DNA of 64,000 bases, from the NCBI GenBank assembly GCA_030142905.1, contig JASJOG010000146.1:682001-746000 (forward strand), in the 5' to 3' direction. This stretch comes from Heliopora coerulea (taxonomy: Eukaryota; Cnidaria; Anthozoa; Scleralcyonacea; Helioporidae). The position numbers were made by a program, and so were the translations under genes. Shown here in pieces: positions 35,887 to 61,642 of the stretch (within the stretch, counting starts at the first letter, position 1; each line of letters opens with the position of its first letter). Under the pieces are notes generated by a model, which did not search any database, was not told the DNA's origin, and was given only the letters and a program-made list of their open reading frames with translations.

Positions 35887-38490
35887 ATGAAATTTCTCGA
35901 TGTACTGTGTCTAGCTGCTCCGAAAGCGACATTACTTATTTTCTTCTGAATGACAAATTTAAGTGAATTCCTCCTTTATCCGTTTCCAGCAACCATGAAG
36001 AAGATAGATAGCGAGATCATTCTTAGAACGACCGACCATGATGAAGGCACAACAACGGACTGTCGAAACGTTGGGTCATGAACTGTAGCTTTGTAATGTA
36101 GGTTCAAAACTTTTCAGCTCAGAGTAGCATGAAACCATGTCAGCTTCTGTGATTTTCACGATTTCTTACTTGTGAAATCAAGTGTTCACATGCTTTTACT
36201 GGTGTAAATTTTACGTTAGAATTTCCACGGTGTCTTTTGACCTGTTTAAGAACGCAGTGAATCAAATTTTTCCGTTTCCCGCTTCTATCCTCTCGAAACT
36301 TCAGATATTCTCTTTGGCGACTTTCTGTGTGTATATACTACCCTTTTACTGTGGTGAATGGAAATTTTATGCCGAGATTCCGAAAAATCTTTTTCTTTCT
36401 CTCAAGTTGCTCAATTTTAGAACCTAGTTCATGCTACTTTTATACTTTTGCGAACAGAAGGTTTACCTAAAGATTCCAAAATATTGTCTTTTCACTCTAA
36501 AAGGAAAAAAATGACAATCTATTTCCTCTTTCTCCATGCCCAGCTGTTCGGAACAACAATTTATTTTTCAAAGGGCAATACTTTGCAAGCAAACGCTGCT
36601 TCTATGGTTCATATATTGGTTTGATAGTTCAATGCCATACCAGTAGAGAGAATAAAGAAGTAAAATAGACAAAATTTTTTACTATCGCTACTCTGAGTTT
36701 AACGCGCTCAGGCGATCATCAGGCAACTGACAGATTATTTAATTATTCACACATTTATAATATTTGCAAGTTCACAGATGGTGTTGTGCTACATGTCGGC
36801 ATGCACTGAAAAGCTCCGATCGTTTATTTAGGATGTTCTTTTTACGTCACTTCAAGATTAATAGATTTTCTTCTAAGCATAGACAGCATTTTCTAGATCC
36901 TGCTTTACATGATGGGGACTGTTTGATGATTTCCCACTTGATCGTGTATTTTCGTTTGTTGTCCTTGAGTTTCCATATGTGTTTGGAGAGTTCAGTTTCG
37001 TTATGGTATTTTTTGTTGTTCAGTGATTTTCTGTGGTTTCGGTATCTAGTTTTGAAGTCGTTGGCTGTGACGCCTATGTATGTTCGTGTCTCGTTGTTGT
37101 CAGTTGTTGTAACTTCGGCCTTGTAAATTACGTTCGTTTTTAGGCAATTGCCTTGGATTGGGCATTGGTCAGGTTGTCTACAGTTGCAGTGACGTATGTT
37201 GTTTGTGTTTGTTGATTTTGTTTGGTGGTCATGACTCGTTTGAAGAAGGTGTTTCTGTGGCTGTAAAAGTAAATATATCTGCGTAGTTTGGTTGTAGGAA
37301 TAAATCCGAACAATACAAACTTAGTTGAAATTAACATCTGCGGTCGTGGAATAATTTCCGTCGCACGATTCAGACTGGCTCATTTGATCAACCACGTACA
37401 TCTGCCTGAAAATTATTAAGTGAATTGGTGAACCTTTACATGTTTATTCAATTTCACGATACACCAAAATTTCATTTCCGAGACTTTCTTTATTTAAAAC
37501 TTATTTCGGAGACTGTTTCTAAACCTTCGCGTGATGTACTAGAAAGGGCATTAGTTTCGGAACACTTGGAAATACATAAATGAAAGATGAACATGCAGCT
37601 CTTACTTTATATGCAGTGATATTGATGAAAAACTAAAAAATGAATAAAGAGAAGACTCATCAACCACACCGTTAGAGTTCGATCGTCGTTGAAAAAAAGA
37701 GAAGCAAATGCTGCTTGAAATAACCTCAGAACACTGCTCCGTTAATGAAAACTAGTTTGGCTAACAAAATTTCGGAAACTTACGATGATATTATGTGTGA
37801 TGTTTCTGACAAAGTTTCCAGAAACCATGTTTACTGAGAAAAGTTCTCGAAACCTTAGCTAATGTGTTGCCGGCTTGTGATTGCGTGGTCTAAGTTTCGT
37901 TAAGTGAAGTACTTCATTGCCTAAATTAGATCGAGTGTCACTTTTCCTTCATCAAAACCCTTGAATTGATATTGTAGATTATAAACAACTCCTTAAACCG
38001 AGCTGTATGTACTTGACTCCCAGGCCAGAATATAAAATATCTACGAAACCTTGAAGGTAGTTGTTGTTGTTGTTGTTGTTATCGTTGTTATAAGAAAAAA
38101 AGACTTGAACAGTCAAGTTTTAGAATCATGCACAACCATGCAAGTATGAACACCATTTATAAGATCAGTGAGTTTCTGTAACTTGACTGGGTACGGCATT
38201 TCACCTGTCACGGCGCCGATTGTGGCCCCAGTGTCCACCCCCCTGTACTATCCTTCCGTCTTAGCTTCTTAAACACGAGGCAGTATGTTCTATTTGCTCC
38301 TATAACTTGAACTGGGAAAATTTGTGCTTCTAAGTTGTCGTTTTTTCTTCTTCTACGAATGAAGGAAAACTTGGATCAAAAGCAGCCAAACTGCAGAATT
38401 CGTAATTATGGTTCTTGCTGATGTGCTGAGGGTAGAGGGGGACTGGTACGATGATGAGTGACGACAGCATTGATATAGTCGCGTTGGAAA
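35887..38490. other. Intergenic, receptor 4 to cyclin C
   Basis: Besides the Penelope-like remnant (36640-37340) I see no gene. A (GTT)n run lies at about 38061-38088. The cyclin C promoter must be in the last few hundred bases. Confidence 0.5.
36640..37340 (-). pseudogene. Penelope-like retroelement remnant, GIY-YIG endonuclease
   Basis: The minus strand from about 37205 to 36775 encodes the C-terminal part of a Penelope-like element. There is a Cys cluster (CNCRQPDQCPIQGNC), then the GIY-YIG nuclease signature as VIYKAEV and TYIGVT with the catalytic Arg in FKTRYRNH, then NETELSKHIWKLK and CCLCLEENLLILK. An in-frame TGA (plus 36847-36849) interrupts it before NILNKRSELFSACRH. The upstream part is in another frame and no reverse transcriptase domain remains. 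Downstream, GCCTGATGATCGCCTGAGCG (minus strand, about 36709-36728) looks like element terminal sequence. It is broken and non-functional. Confidence 0.8.
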
Positions 38491-39830
38491 ATGGCGGCTA
38501 ATTTCTGGCTGTCTTCACATTACAATTATTGGATGTTAACTAAAGAAGAATTGATCGTAGCCGCCGGACGGCAAGAAGACCTTAAATATTTAACCCCTGA
38601 AGACTATCAGAAGATCCACATATTGTTTGCTAATTTTATTCAAGCTTTGGGAGAACATCTGAAGCACAGGCAACAAGTTATAGCGACCGCAACGGTTTAC
38701 TTCAAGAGATTTTACTCGAAAAATTCGTTGAAAAACGTCGATCCGCTTTTGCTGGCACCAACATGTCTCTATTTGGCTTCAAAAGTTGAAGAATGCGGCG
38801 TGATTTCCAACAACAGACTGATTCAAACTTGTGCCAATGTAGTGAAGAATAAATTCATGACAGTTTTCAATTGTGAATATCCATATAGAATTAACCAGGT
38901 ACAGTATTTTGGTTGGACGTATTGCTACGTAGCCGGGCCATTCGCCAGCAGAAATTGTGTCCTTGAGACAATATTGCGTACGCCAGGATCCACAATCGTT
39001 TGTTCTTAGGTGTGAATGATACAAGTAAAATCTCAACTTAGCATGAGCAAAAAGCATATTGCCAGCACAAAGTGCAGGAGTACAGTATATGAGAGTGCTG
39101 GGGCATATGGAAAAGGGGGCCTTGAGTCACAACATAACCATATACTGAGACAACTACAGCATCTTTCCAACAAAATTTAAGAAACAGATTATTTATTGGT
39201 AAATTTGACCATAGTGCTCCTTGAAGTTATGGAAATCCTTGAGAATGTTTTAATCTGGGAAGGTCACTGAAGTATTAGTGTGGTTTAATGCTGTAGCATA
39301 AATAACTTCATTTTTGTATGGCATACATTTTATTTATTATTCTTTTCTTGCAGGTTTATGAATGTGAGTTTTTTGTCCTGGAAACAATGAATTGTTGTCT
39401 GATATTATATCATCCATACCGGTCATTGGTTCAATACGTGAAAGATATCAATGAGGATGACAACTTTTTGTCTCTGGCATGGCGTATTGTGAATGATAGT
39501 TTTCGGACTGATATCTGCCTCATCTATCCTCCTTACCAAATTGCACTCGCTGCTGTTTATATGGCAAGTGTTGTGAGACAGAGGGATGCCAGCGAGTGGT
39601 TTAAAGAGCTCTGTGTAGACATGGAAAAGATCTTAGAGATTACTCAGGAAGTGTTGAAACTTTATGAGATACTTAAGACATATGATGAGAAAAAAGAGAT
39701 GCTTGCAATTCTGGCTAAAGCACCTAAACCAAAAACAAACAGTAGACCACCCTCTGCAGCTGGCACAAACCCTCAGTTCCTTTCACATTCTCCTGTTGTT
39801 GTAACATCACAGTCTGGTACTCCACGTTAG
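38491..39830 (+). CDS. CCNC: Cyclin C
   Basis: Cyclin C partners CDK8/19 in the Mediator kinase module and regulates transcription. There are two exons, 38491-38898 and 39354-39830 (stop TAG 39828-39830), with a phase-0 intron between NQ and VYECEFF. The product is 294 aa; human is 283. The N-terminus MAANFWLSSHYNYW matches the family MAGNFWQSSHY. The first cyclin box holds ALGEHLKHRQQVIATATVYF and LASKVEE. The second contains YHPYRSLVQYV, LAWRIVNDSFRTDICLIYPP and VDMEKILEI. The Ser/Pro-rich tail is typical. The start ATG at 38491 gives the family N-terminus exactly. Confidence 0.97.
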
Positions 39831-41214
39831 GACAGAAAAATATGTTGAAAGGGAATGACACTTTTAAACTCTAGTACAATGTACACATGCAAATATACAA
39901 CAATGGACCCTCTGAATAGGAATGACATTTTATTGAAAAGTCTGATGATGACTCAAAACAAGTAGAAACATGGAATTTTCAATAAAATTTTATCCTGATT
40001 CAGAGTTATTATTGTTATATATCAGACAGACATACTTAATGGTTCCAATAAACTATGTACACATGTTTTGTATCACACTGTCAATACATGCTGTGAATAT
40101 TTTCAGTGTTTATATCTTCTTTGGAATTGTATATGACTTTACTATCAAATAGAGTATTATGATAAGCTCATTGATGATGCAATGTTTACCATTAAGTGAA
40201 TATATGCCACATTGTTGCAGGCGTAAGTTCCCAGTGTGGCAAATATGTAGTACTTTGACAAAGCATACACATTCACTGTTACTGTGTAATGTCATGCTAA
40301 AAATGAAAATTGCCAACCAATGTGTATTTTATGTAAATACTATGTCATGTTAGTATTACCATGTCACTTAGAATCTCTGTGTTATAATAAAAATCCAACA
40401 GATGTTGTTGGTTTTCAAACTACAAGGCATCTTTTCAAGAAATATGGCCTTCCTTTGAATTGGACAGTAAGAAATCAAAGCCCATGAAAGATTGTTGCAC
40501 TTTAGACCCAACTTTGAGTCCAAAGTCTTTGGACACCTTGAATTCCCATTTTTAAGGTGTGCACTACCATCTGGACAAGCTCTGTTTAAAGTATGTGGTG
40601 CAATTAAGAATTTTTAGAGCTTTATGGATCACTAGATATGCGATTAATGGGGGAAATTGCAAATATTCTACCAAACACCACCCTCTGACACTACCATATT
40701 GGAATACTGCCTTACTCAACACGAACTAGTCGCCTACATGAGACTGGAAACTAGCTGCTTGTACACACTACCCGTGGGCTCAAGTTATTGTTTTCAATTC
40801 AAAATGGCGTGCTAAAAGTAGCACATAACAGTTGGACTTGTGAAAGAGATGTTGTAACGGCATTTCCTAAGTTTATTTCGCACTTTTACACTATAAAAAG
40901 GTAATTGTTCAATTATGTTATGGTAAATAATAATGTTATCTTTTTGAAAATGCACAGGGAAATGCTACGAAATTCAGGTTTATGATTGCTCATTTTGTCA
41001 GTACAGCTGTACTTTTTAAGAATGCAATAATCCTTCTGTCAAGTTGGCTTTCTTGTGGGCCTAAGATGTCCATATTTTACATTTTTGAATGTGAGAGATT
41101 CCATGGATGGTTAAATTGGGACCTTTTCATCAAACAATATGTCCTTGTTTTGATAAATTTTTGGTAATATTTTGAAATTTTTCAACATTACAGTACAAAG
41201 GACATTTCCGAAAG
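39831..41214. other. Intergenic, cyclin C 3' UTR and KAT6 5' region
   Basis: AT-rich. The left part is cyclin C 3' UTR with two candidate poly(A) signals. I see no gene. Confidence 0.5.
39981..39986 (+). promoter_or_regulatory. Candidate poly(A) signal of cyclin C
   Basis: AATAAA about 150 nt after the stop. A second AATAAA at 40386-40391 is followed by GATGTTGTTGGTTTTC, a GT-rich downstream element, so either could be used. Confidence 0.45.
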
Positions 41215-53996
<12,782 letters not shown>

Positions 53997-56900
53997 CTAG
54001 ATGTTCTTTTCCTTCGTGGAAGAAAGCGGTCGTCTCTTCTAATGCTGTGTGTACGTGGTTGTCCTTGCGATCGAGATATGAATCGCTAGGTTCTTCGGGG
54101 GGTTTTTGTAAAATTTAGTCCGACTTTGTTTTGTGTCTACGTCCGCGTGTTTTATTGGTTCATGTTCACGATCAAGATAACTTCGTCTTGTCAACGTTTT
54201 CGTCTGCTTTAGTCCGAGAACTTCGTCGGAACAATCGGATAAAAGTATCCTGATTAAGACGAAGAGCCCTTTGACGACTTTTTTTTCTTCCATTCGAATG
54301 AACCTTCAATTTTCAGTTTGACTTTTCTCTGATCTGCGTAAACGAGATTTCAGATATTAAGTTTTTTTCTTGACTGATACGTCCTTAGACCATAATGAGG
54401 TTTGTTCTTTCAAATTTTTTCAGAACTTGGTCTTAACAAGGCCGTGGGTAATTTTATTCGTCGAGCAAACGCTGACTGTTTTCTTAGTGGGAGCCACAGT
54501 TGTTCTTCAAAGCGTTTTCTAATTTTCTCGAGCAGCCATTTTCTAGGAGATCTATTTGTGGCAAGCCAGTCTGACTTTTTACGCCACTGACGTCATCGTA
54601 TATTTACTAGAATGCTTTAGTTTGTTCCATAAATTTTCCCTGTCTTAGTGGCTCAGTGTGTTAATGTATGGCTCCGATCTTACTGAAGGTTTATGAGAGT
54701 GAATTACGCCAGGTTTCATCATTTGTGGTATACAGTAGTCGATTTAATGTTGACGTAAAAAGGTCAGGGCGATAACGCCCAGATGCTTTTTTTCGCAACA
54801 TCCGTCAGCGCTGAACGCTTTTGTTTTTGTACCTTTTTAAAGATCCTCAATACCACGAAAAAGGAAACGCTCTATACATCAGACCTGGTTGTGTCGACAT
54901 CGGCTTTTGAAAGTGATTTCATTCCTCAAAACATGCGTTAGCAGACAGTCACGAAAGCTCATCTATTTTTTAAAAGTCCTTGTGAAAGTAAATGTGTTCA
55001 TGGCAGGAATTCGTTTCTGCCGTTGAAGGGAGTCCGAAGCTTATGTTATACGTTTTAACATGGCTCAACATTTGGTGCTCCTCAAATGTTGAGATAAGTC
55101 GCGTTGAAGTTACGTTCAGCTATAACTGTTGCCATTTAACGAATTATAATTTCTCTCATGTAAATTGAACATGTCTTTATTTTGTTCAATAAGTTGACTA
55201 ACTTCTTGCTTAAAGACGTTATGACGCGAAACGTGATTCGACACTTCGTTGTCAACAAAAGACAGTCGTTGTGCTGTCTGTGACTGCCCCTTACTCATAC
55301 ACTTTCTTAGACTCGGGCTTGGCATGTGCGTGACCATGGGCATGGTAATTTTATTCAGGTCTTCGCTCTTCTGGCATAATTTTCCAAGTTAACTCCACAG
55401 CTCAGTTTCTGAAACAGCCGTCCATTCATCTGAAGTTATGTGCTCAAGTTCCGCTCGAGTCAACTGAATTTCTCGTGTTGACTTTCGCCGTGCGACAGTA
55501 CTGGATAAACAGTGTCACGTGCGACCTCCCCGCGAGTATAGGAAAAAAAACTAGTTTTTCTCTTCTGAGATATAAAGGAAATAGATGCAAATTTGACTTC
55601 ATATTGTGATAAAAGATACATTTTTACGTATATATCTGGTTTTTTGTGCAGGTTAAGAACATCGCACTTACTTAATTTGCCACAGCCTTACAACAAATCT
55701 CTGAGTTGTGTATTTATCTGTCTTTCAATATGACAAATATCCAACTGTTTGCCGGAAAAACAAACTGTTTTATTGGGTGTCGAATACGTGCAAATATTGT
55801 AAAGAATGTGTACATCGGTTGTTTTCAACGTGTGTGCAATGAACACGAAGATGGATTGCTTTCGCGTTAGAATAAAACTCGGTTTTCTGACGTACGGCGA
55901 AACCTTATCCGACACCAATGTAAGAGTATCGCCGTCTGGTGGTGTTTCTGTGGGAATAAGAAAATATGGAGGACATTAATAAGACATTCACTAACAGCCA
56001 TAATAATAGATTTAAAGAAATTACGAATGGAATATTTAGACGGCAGATTGCGATTGAGTTTTATTTTCCCAGGATAGTTTCTCAATATATTTGAGTGGGA
56101 AGAGACTCCCTGCTTGAAAACCAATGTAATGCCTGGTCTTTCGAGAGGGAAACAAGATGGGATTTTATCGAAAAACGGTTTCCTTTATTTGAATGTGATT
56201 GTTCATGAGCAGTTTTTGCATTACGGGGCATTTGCCTATCTTAAGTAGTTTGTCTAAATATTACTGAGATCATTGTCTTAGATATGCAGTCTCCGCTTGC
56301 ACTTTGTGAGTTGGGTATTATAAAGGTGGTTGGTACATAAGATATCTTTTAAATTAAGTACATCGTTTGACAGTTCTTGGATGGCTACACATAGGCAAAG
56401 CAGCAAGCGTTGGGACTGCTTTTTAATTTGAGGAGATGACCAGTAATTAATAGTTCATGAACATTCAATATGTGTCATGGCCTAAGTCTGAAAAAATACG
56501 TCCAGAAAAATACTTCACATAGGCCAACTCCAGTTGAATGGACATTTCTGTTGTGTTGCCTGCACTATTCCTAACCTCATTTCAAATGACTTTAATGTCC
56601 ACATGACCCAGCTCTGGGTATTCCTGGGATATTGAGGGGCCAGGAATTAGTGATGGAGCTGAAGTTGAGCCGCTAAAGTTCTTCCTGAGTTTAGACAAGC
56701 TGCGTGTATGACATCAGCTTAACGTTATGTACACCAGTTATTGTTTAGCAATGGGCACTCAAAGGATAACAGTTGTCTTGCATCAAGAGTTAAAAACTCT
56801 ACTGGAGATTAAGATGTACTTCTCAGGCAAATCTGTTAGCCTTCTCCATACTGTATGCCCGGTTGATGATGAGAATAAGCGCACAACGTACTTGCACACA

Positions 56901-57612
56901 CTTTAGTTTTCATGGCAAAGTCGAAGGTTAACTTTATGTCGCTTCTTTTAAATTGTTGTTGCACCCTCAAACAGTCGAACATGCTTGTGTTACATGTGTG
57001 TATACTTACATCGAAAAGTAAAGAAGTGAAATTGAACTTGTACAAATGTTTCGGCGACCAGCCACCTCTTCACATTTTTCTTATATAAAATATATAAAAT
57101 CTGAAGAAGTCTATATATATATATATATGAAAAATGTGAAGAGGTGACTGGTCTATGTGTTTGTGTGTGTGTGTAATATTAGGATGTGTATACCTGCGAA
57201 TTTTTCAAGGGTTCTGTGCATCGGTGTTCTGCAGAGGAAAAAAAAGTTCACGTTTCCCAGAACAACAAGACTATACCCTCTTACACTTGGTATATATGTA
57301 TTAATGTGTACGTGCAACTGAGTGTATAGGTTTAACATACAGTTACGCCTATTTAAATATGCGTTTATAGTTGAGCGATACTTGCAACTTAAGTGTTAGC
57401 AACTTGCAGATTAAATATTTCCCTTTGATCGTTGTTGTTGTATTTGAACTCCAGTACTTCTCCGAGATAGAACCTTAGCAAGCCTCTCAATATTTTGGAA
57501 TCCAAAATATTTATTGTTTTTTATATTTTGTGTATAAGTGAGATGATAAAAAGGAATCCTTTATGCACAAGATTAAAGGAAGTCGCTCGTAATGCCTTTA
57601 TCTGTTTTCTGC
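53997..57612. other. Intergenic, KAT6 to bHLH gene
   Basis: 3.6 kb without a recognised gene. The left part should be KAT6 3' UTR. A 75-codon open frame on the minus strand (55116-55343) has plausible composition but no domain. An inverted repeat lies at 57056-57153. Confidence 0.5.
57056..57153. mobile_element. 98-bp foldback with TA-rich loop
   Basis: GACCAGCCACCTCTTCACAT on the left pairs with ATGTGAAGAGGTGACTGGTC on the right; the arms are 32 bp with two mismatches. A (TA)n run lies beside the loop. Confidence 0.7.
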
Positions 57613-58008
57613 TCACTGGTTCCATCTTTCTGGAGCTCTGGCAGACACCACACAAACCGTCCCACATTTCATTTTACGATGCTCAATCGCGTGCTCCATG
57701 ATCTTGGCATCATGTTCTTGAATAACGCACTGTAAATGCTTAATATAAGCCACCGCATATCTAAGGGTTTCCACTTTTGAAAGCTTTTTCTTTTCCGGAA
57801 TAAAAGGGATTCGCTGTCGAAGACAACTGAATCCTTCATTCACCAGTCGAACCCGATTTCGTTCCCGCTCGTTGCGTCTTGCGACAGCTGTTGGTTCTAC
57901 TGAAAAGGATAGCGATGAATAAATCCTTTTTACGTTCTTCGCGTTTTGTTTTTGAGCGCCACTTTTGATGGCATCCTCATTGCAGGCGCGCTTTTTAGAT
58001 TTTTCCAT
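57613..58008 (-). CDS. bHLH transcription factor, achaete-scute-like
   Basis: Single-exon frame of 131 aa starting at the ATG at 58008-58006. Residues about 42-93 form a complete bHLH: basic region [15 protein letters not shown], helix 1 [11 protein letters not shown], a short loop with EKKK, and helix 2 [29 protein letters not shown] and [12 protein letters not shown] are achaete-scute (ASCL) family features. These factors bind E-boxes as heterodimers with E proteins and drive neural or secretory cell fates. A Lys-rich N-terminus (MEKSKKR) may serve as a nuclear signal. Outside the bHLH nothing is conserved that I recognise. The ASCL subgroup cannot be decided by eye. Confidence 0.88.
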   Translation of the reverse strand: MEKSKKRACNEDAIKSGAQKQNAKNVKRIYSSLSFSVEPTAVARRNERERNRVRLVNEGFSCLRQRIPFIPEKKKLSKVETLRYAVAYIKHLQCVIQEHDAKIMEHAIEHRKMKCGTVCVVSARAPERWNQ

Positions 58009-60640
58009 TGTTTTCCGAGCTGTAAACTAGATAACGTTTGTCCGATGTGGAATCCGTAGTTGAAATGCCGTCTTACTTGAAACTGTTCTTCTTAGAGCGG
58101 CCCAAGCCGTGTGAACAATCCTGTTGATTAACAACTGTTAAGTCAGCGCGACTTGATTATATTTACAACTTATTAAATACCCGTCCGGTTTCTGCCAGTC
58201 AAAACAAACTAGTGAAAGCACTTTGGTTGGTACGTCCCGACTTCAAGTAAAAAAGACTTCAAATAAGGTACACGAAAAAGAAAGGTTACCAATCAAGTTT
58301 CCGAAATAAAATAAGATCGAAGTCACAGAAAGAGAACCATACTCGTACCTTAAATTTGTAGTTAGGAAAAAACAGGACCAAGTTTAGTAATCAGTACGTT
58401 TATGAAATTTTCTGCCCTACTAATCCATAAGGCAATTCCATATGCAGGCAAACTCGCGCGCGTGTGTTCTCGGAACTCGGGTTATAATGATAAAGATATT
58501 AAACCACGCAATGTGGAAAAGTATCTAGATCCAATTCATCAGTATAATTCACTTTGATTTTAATTAATGTTTGTTGATTTTTCAATTCTATTTTGTAATT
58601 TTTGTCTTTCGAAAAAATTTAGTTCGATGCAACAGTGCGTCAAGTCTATCATAATCTTGGGACTATTGTGATCAGTATAGCACTGATTTTCACGAAACAA
58701 GACTGATTTTCCAATGTCACAACACTGGTTTCATGTCGCGTGATCCCTTTTCTCATTAATGCTTCTCAAAATTCTCCATAATTGAATTTGCTTTTAATTT
58801 CCTTAGCTACTAATTGAATCACAACATGAGCAAACTTAGAAAATAAAGGTTTTGTCCGTTGTGCCACTTATGCATTGGTGGACAGATTTATCCACGTGTC
58901 GGTGTAGTACTTTTTGCAACAAAATTATCACAATTTAAAGCAAAACATTGTCAGTGAATGCGTTAGAGCAATCTGTTTACCAAACATTGTAGATCCTTTT
59001 TTACGTAGAAATTTGACATTGTTCGGCAGAGTTGCCAGAATTCAAATCAAAGCAATGATACCCAACCGTTTTGAACCCTCGAAACTGAATTCGAAGTATC
59101 CATACTCCCCTGGACCACTGAAAAGACATTGAACGAGAAGGAACTTGAGACAAAAAATGGCGTCTGACGTGTTTCTAGTTTGCCATTCACCATCTCGTTG
59201 ATGAAGTAGTACATTAACATCACAGTCTTTATCGAAGGAAACAAGATCTGGAACATCAATTGTTTATGTATTTTATGCATCTCGTTATAATACTGATTAA
59301 TAATACATGATGGAAAAACAAAAGAATTTAAAGTGTAATCAGTTGTTGTGAATGTGATATAACCACACGTGTTGTATCAAATCATACAACTCGTGATTTA
59401 TACGAAATTTTCATGCTGTTTCCTCAACTAAAATCGTTCGAATCTTCACCATTTTTGAAGAACACGAATGTGGACAGGTATTCGTACCATAAATACTTTC
59501 TTATATATCGGATACATGATCGGCACTTATACTGTAAATAGTAATTAAAGTTACAAACCCAGCCTTGGATTTAAGACCCAGGAAGGGGACACAAAATTAA
59601 CCAGCTGCCTGGAAGTAGCATCCCGGTACATCAAGAATGAATAAAGCTAAAACTCCGCGTTAGCAATGACTGAAGGGCAATCTCAGTTGTTTGGATGACC
59701 TACCCGTGGCTGAATGACTCATGTTGTCATAAATGTCAGAATTTTGTTTGGTGTATTTGTTTGGAGAGAACTGAAGATTTTCTAACGTTTAAGTACCATT
59801 AAGAGAACTGAAGATTTTTATAATATCCTACATACATACGTTAGTTTTTTACGCACTTTTTCTCACGATCTGCTATTACGATGTAGCTTATGGATAAGTG
59901 TTTTATATTGTAACTAGTCTCGATAATCGAGTTTATGCAGCAAGGGAGATCATCAAACTTTACTTTACATTACATTATTAGGATTAGGGTTAGGACTAAA
60001 GTTTTGATTTGGGGTAGGATAATTTCCAGTTTCTGATTGCAATCATTGATCCATGGATTGGTAATTTATCACCAAGGGTAAGTAACCGTAGGTCACTAAC
60101 GCCTATGTGTCATTCATCCCTGTCACGTCCGGATGATGGTGGTCAGGCATGCCTCACTTAGATGTAAATGCGAATTCATTGAGGTGGTCAAGATCAAATC
60201 GTGCTGTAGAGTGAAAAGAGTCAGTCTGGCAATTATACAAGTTGATATAATGAACTCGTGTGCTAAGGAAATGACTAATATAGGCTGATATGCTTAGTTC
60301 CTAAGAAGCATTTTGGCTGAATAATAACAACTTTCACTTACATGTGAGAAGACTATTTACAGAAGCATTAAAGTGACGTAATCCATCTCTATGGCAGTAT
60401 TAAGTAGTGTTCTATAACAGATAACATTGACGATTTCGTGTTCTTTCATGAGAAAACCCTCTAAATAACAACTCTAGGAACGTCTAATTGTTCTAAGAGA
60501 CCAAGTCCTATTCTACTTTGGGAAGACTTAAAGAATAACGCCAGCAAAGCGAGTCTACAAGGCATGTCCTTCAAGTGAAATCCACTCTTATTCCACTTGT
60601 AGGTTAAATTTGTGTACTCCAAAGCTTTCTCTTTCTGGGT
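58009..60640. other. Intergenic, bHLH gene to receptor 5
   Basis: 2.6 kb, AT-rich, holding the presumed promoter of the bHLH gene on the left and the 3' side of receptor 5 on the right. No gene or clear element seen. Confidence 0.5.
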
Positions 60641-61642
60641 TTAGTTCTCAGTGGCGGTTCCTTCACAAGTCGGGGAAGCGACCAGTGTCACCATCGGTGA
60701 GACCTTTCGTTTCAATCTGTGAAATTTTTCTCTCACTCTCCTGGTACGGAGCACGTAAATGAAAGGGTTAATGCATGCGTGTAGCTGAAGCACGGCGTTG
60801 AAGACGTTAATCCAAATGCCGAAGACCTTCTGCTGGGCGTAGTTCTCGTTGAAGTAAGCACGGAACAGGGTTACAGGAAGCCAACTCCCGACGTAAACTA
60901 AGAAAAGAACAATGATGGTCTTCGTCGCCTTTGTTTGGGCCTGGCTTCGGCGTCTTTGGTCGGAACTTGTTTTCCTTCCTTGTAGGTGATGATTGTGGAA
61001 AACGGATTGTTGAAGTTGTCGAATGCTTTTTTCTTGTCTTTTGGCGATGAGGAAGGCTAAGATCTGCAAGGTTATGGTGAGAGCGAACACTGTCGATGTG
61101 TAGGCAAGGTAGATTACGCTGGAAATTTTACGGGAGATCAGAGGCCATAAACCAATCACCAAAGAGATGATCCATACGCACCCAATGGACAGGTAGACTT
61201 TTCGTTTAGTTACATACCTGAAGTAATGAAAAGGCTGACTTGTGTTGAGGTATCTGTCCAAGGTGACCAGGAATAGATTCGAGCATCCGGCGGAAAGGAA
61301 GATGTAAGCAGCGATTCTTCTGAGAGTTGTTTGAATCCTTGGAGTTCGGCTGTCGGCAAGTAAACGCAAGATGACGTTTGGTTGAAAACAGATACTGCTT
61401 AGGAAATCCGACAAACACAAGTTGAAGATGAACAAGTCCATATTTTGCAGTGTTCGATGATGTTTTCCAATCATTGCCATGACTAGGAAATTAGCCGTTC
61501 CTCCCACGAGAACAGCCGCTCCGTCCATTATCGAAAAAGGAATTCCGATTTCGGATGGTACGATAAAGAACAAACCTCTCTTCGACGGGGCCACTGTTGT
61601 TGTTGACCAGTTCTGAACAGTCCTGGTTAAGTTTGTTTCCAT
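60641..61642 (-). CDS. Class A GPCR, orphan, distinct from the cluster
   Basis: Intronless receptor of 333 aa. The first ATG in frame is at 61642-61640 (METNLTRTVQNWS, two N-glycosylation sites); the frame extends 10 codons further upstream without an ATG. Helix 1 carries GTANFLVMAMI and helix 2 LFIFNLCLSDFL. Helix 3 ends LDRYLNTSQP, a canonical DRY. Helix 6 is SWLPVTLF and helix 7 CINPFIYVL. The usual Cys at the top of helix 3 is absent (RRIAAYIFLSAG) and the second extracellular loop has no Cys, so the conserved disulfide is missing. A His/Gln-rich third intracellular loop precedes helix 6. Ligand unknown. It is not a close paralogue of the four receptors at 21.9-35.9 kb. Confidence 0.88.
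   Translation of the reverse strand: METNLTRTVQNWSTTTVAPSKRGLFFIVPSEIGIPFSIMDGAAVLVGGTANFLVMAMIGKHHRTLQNMDLFIFNLCLSDFLSSICFQPNVILRLLADSRTPRIQTTLRRIAAYIFLSAGCSNLFLVTLDRYLNTSQPFHYFRYVTKRKVYLSIGCVWIISLVIGLWPLISRKISSVIYLAYTSTVFALTITLQILAFLIAKRQEKSIRQLQQSVFHNHHLQGRKTSSDQRRRSQAQTKATKTIIVLFLVYVGSWLPVTLFRAYFNENYAQQKVFGIWINVFNAVLQLHACINPFIYVLRTRRVREKFHRLKRKVSPMVTLVASPTCEGTATEN

Noticed and set aside
55116..55510. Minus-strand frames with coding-like composition
   Set aside because: The 75-codon frame and a stretch just upstream read like protein, but they are separated by a stop, no domain is recognisable and no convincing splice pair was found.
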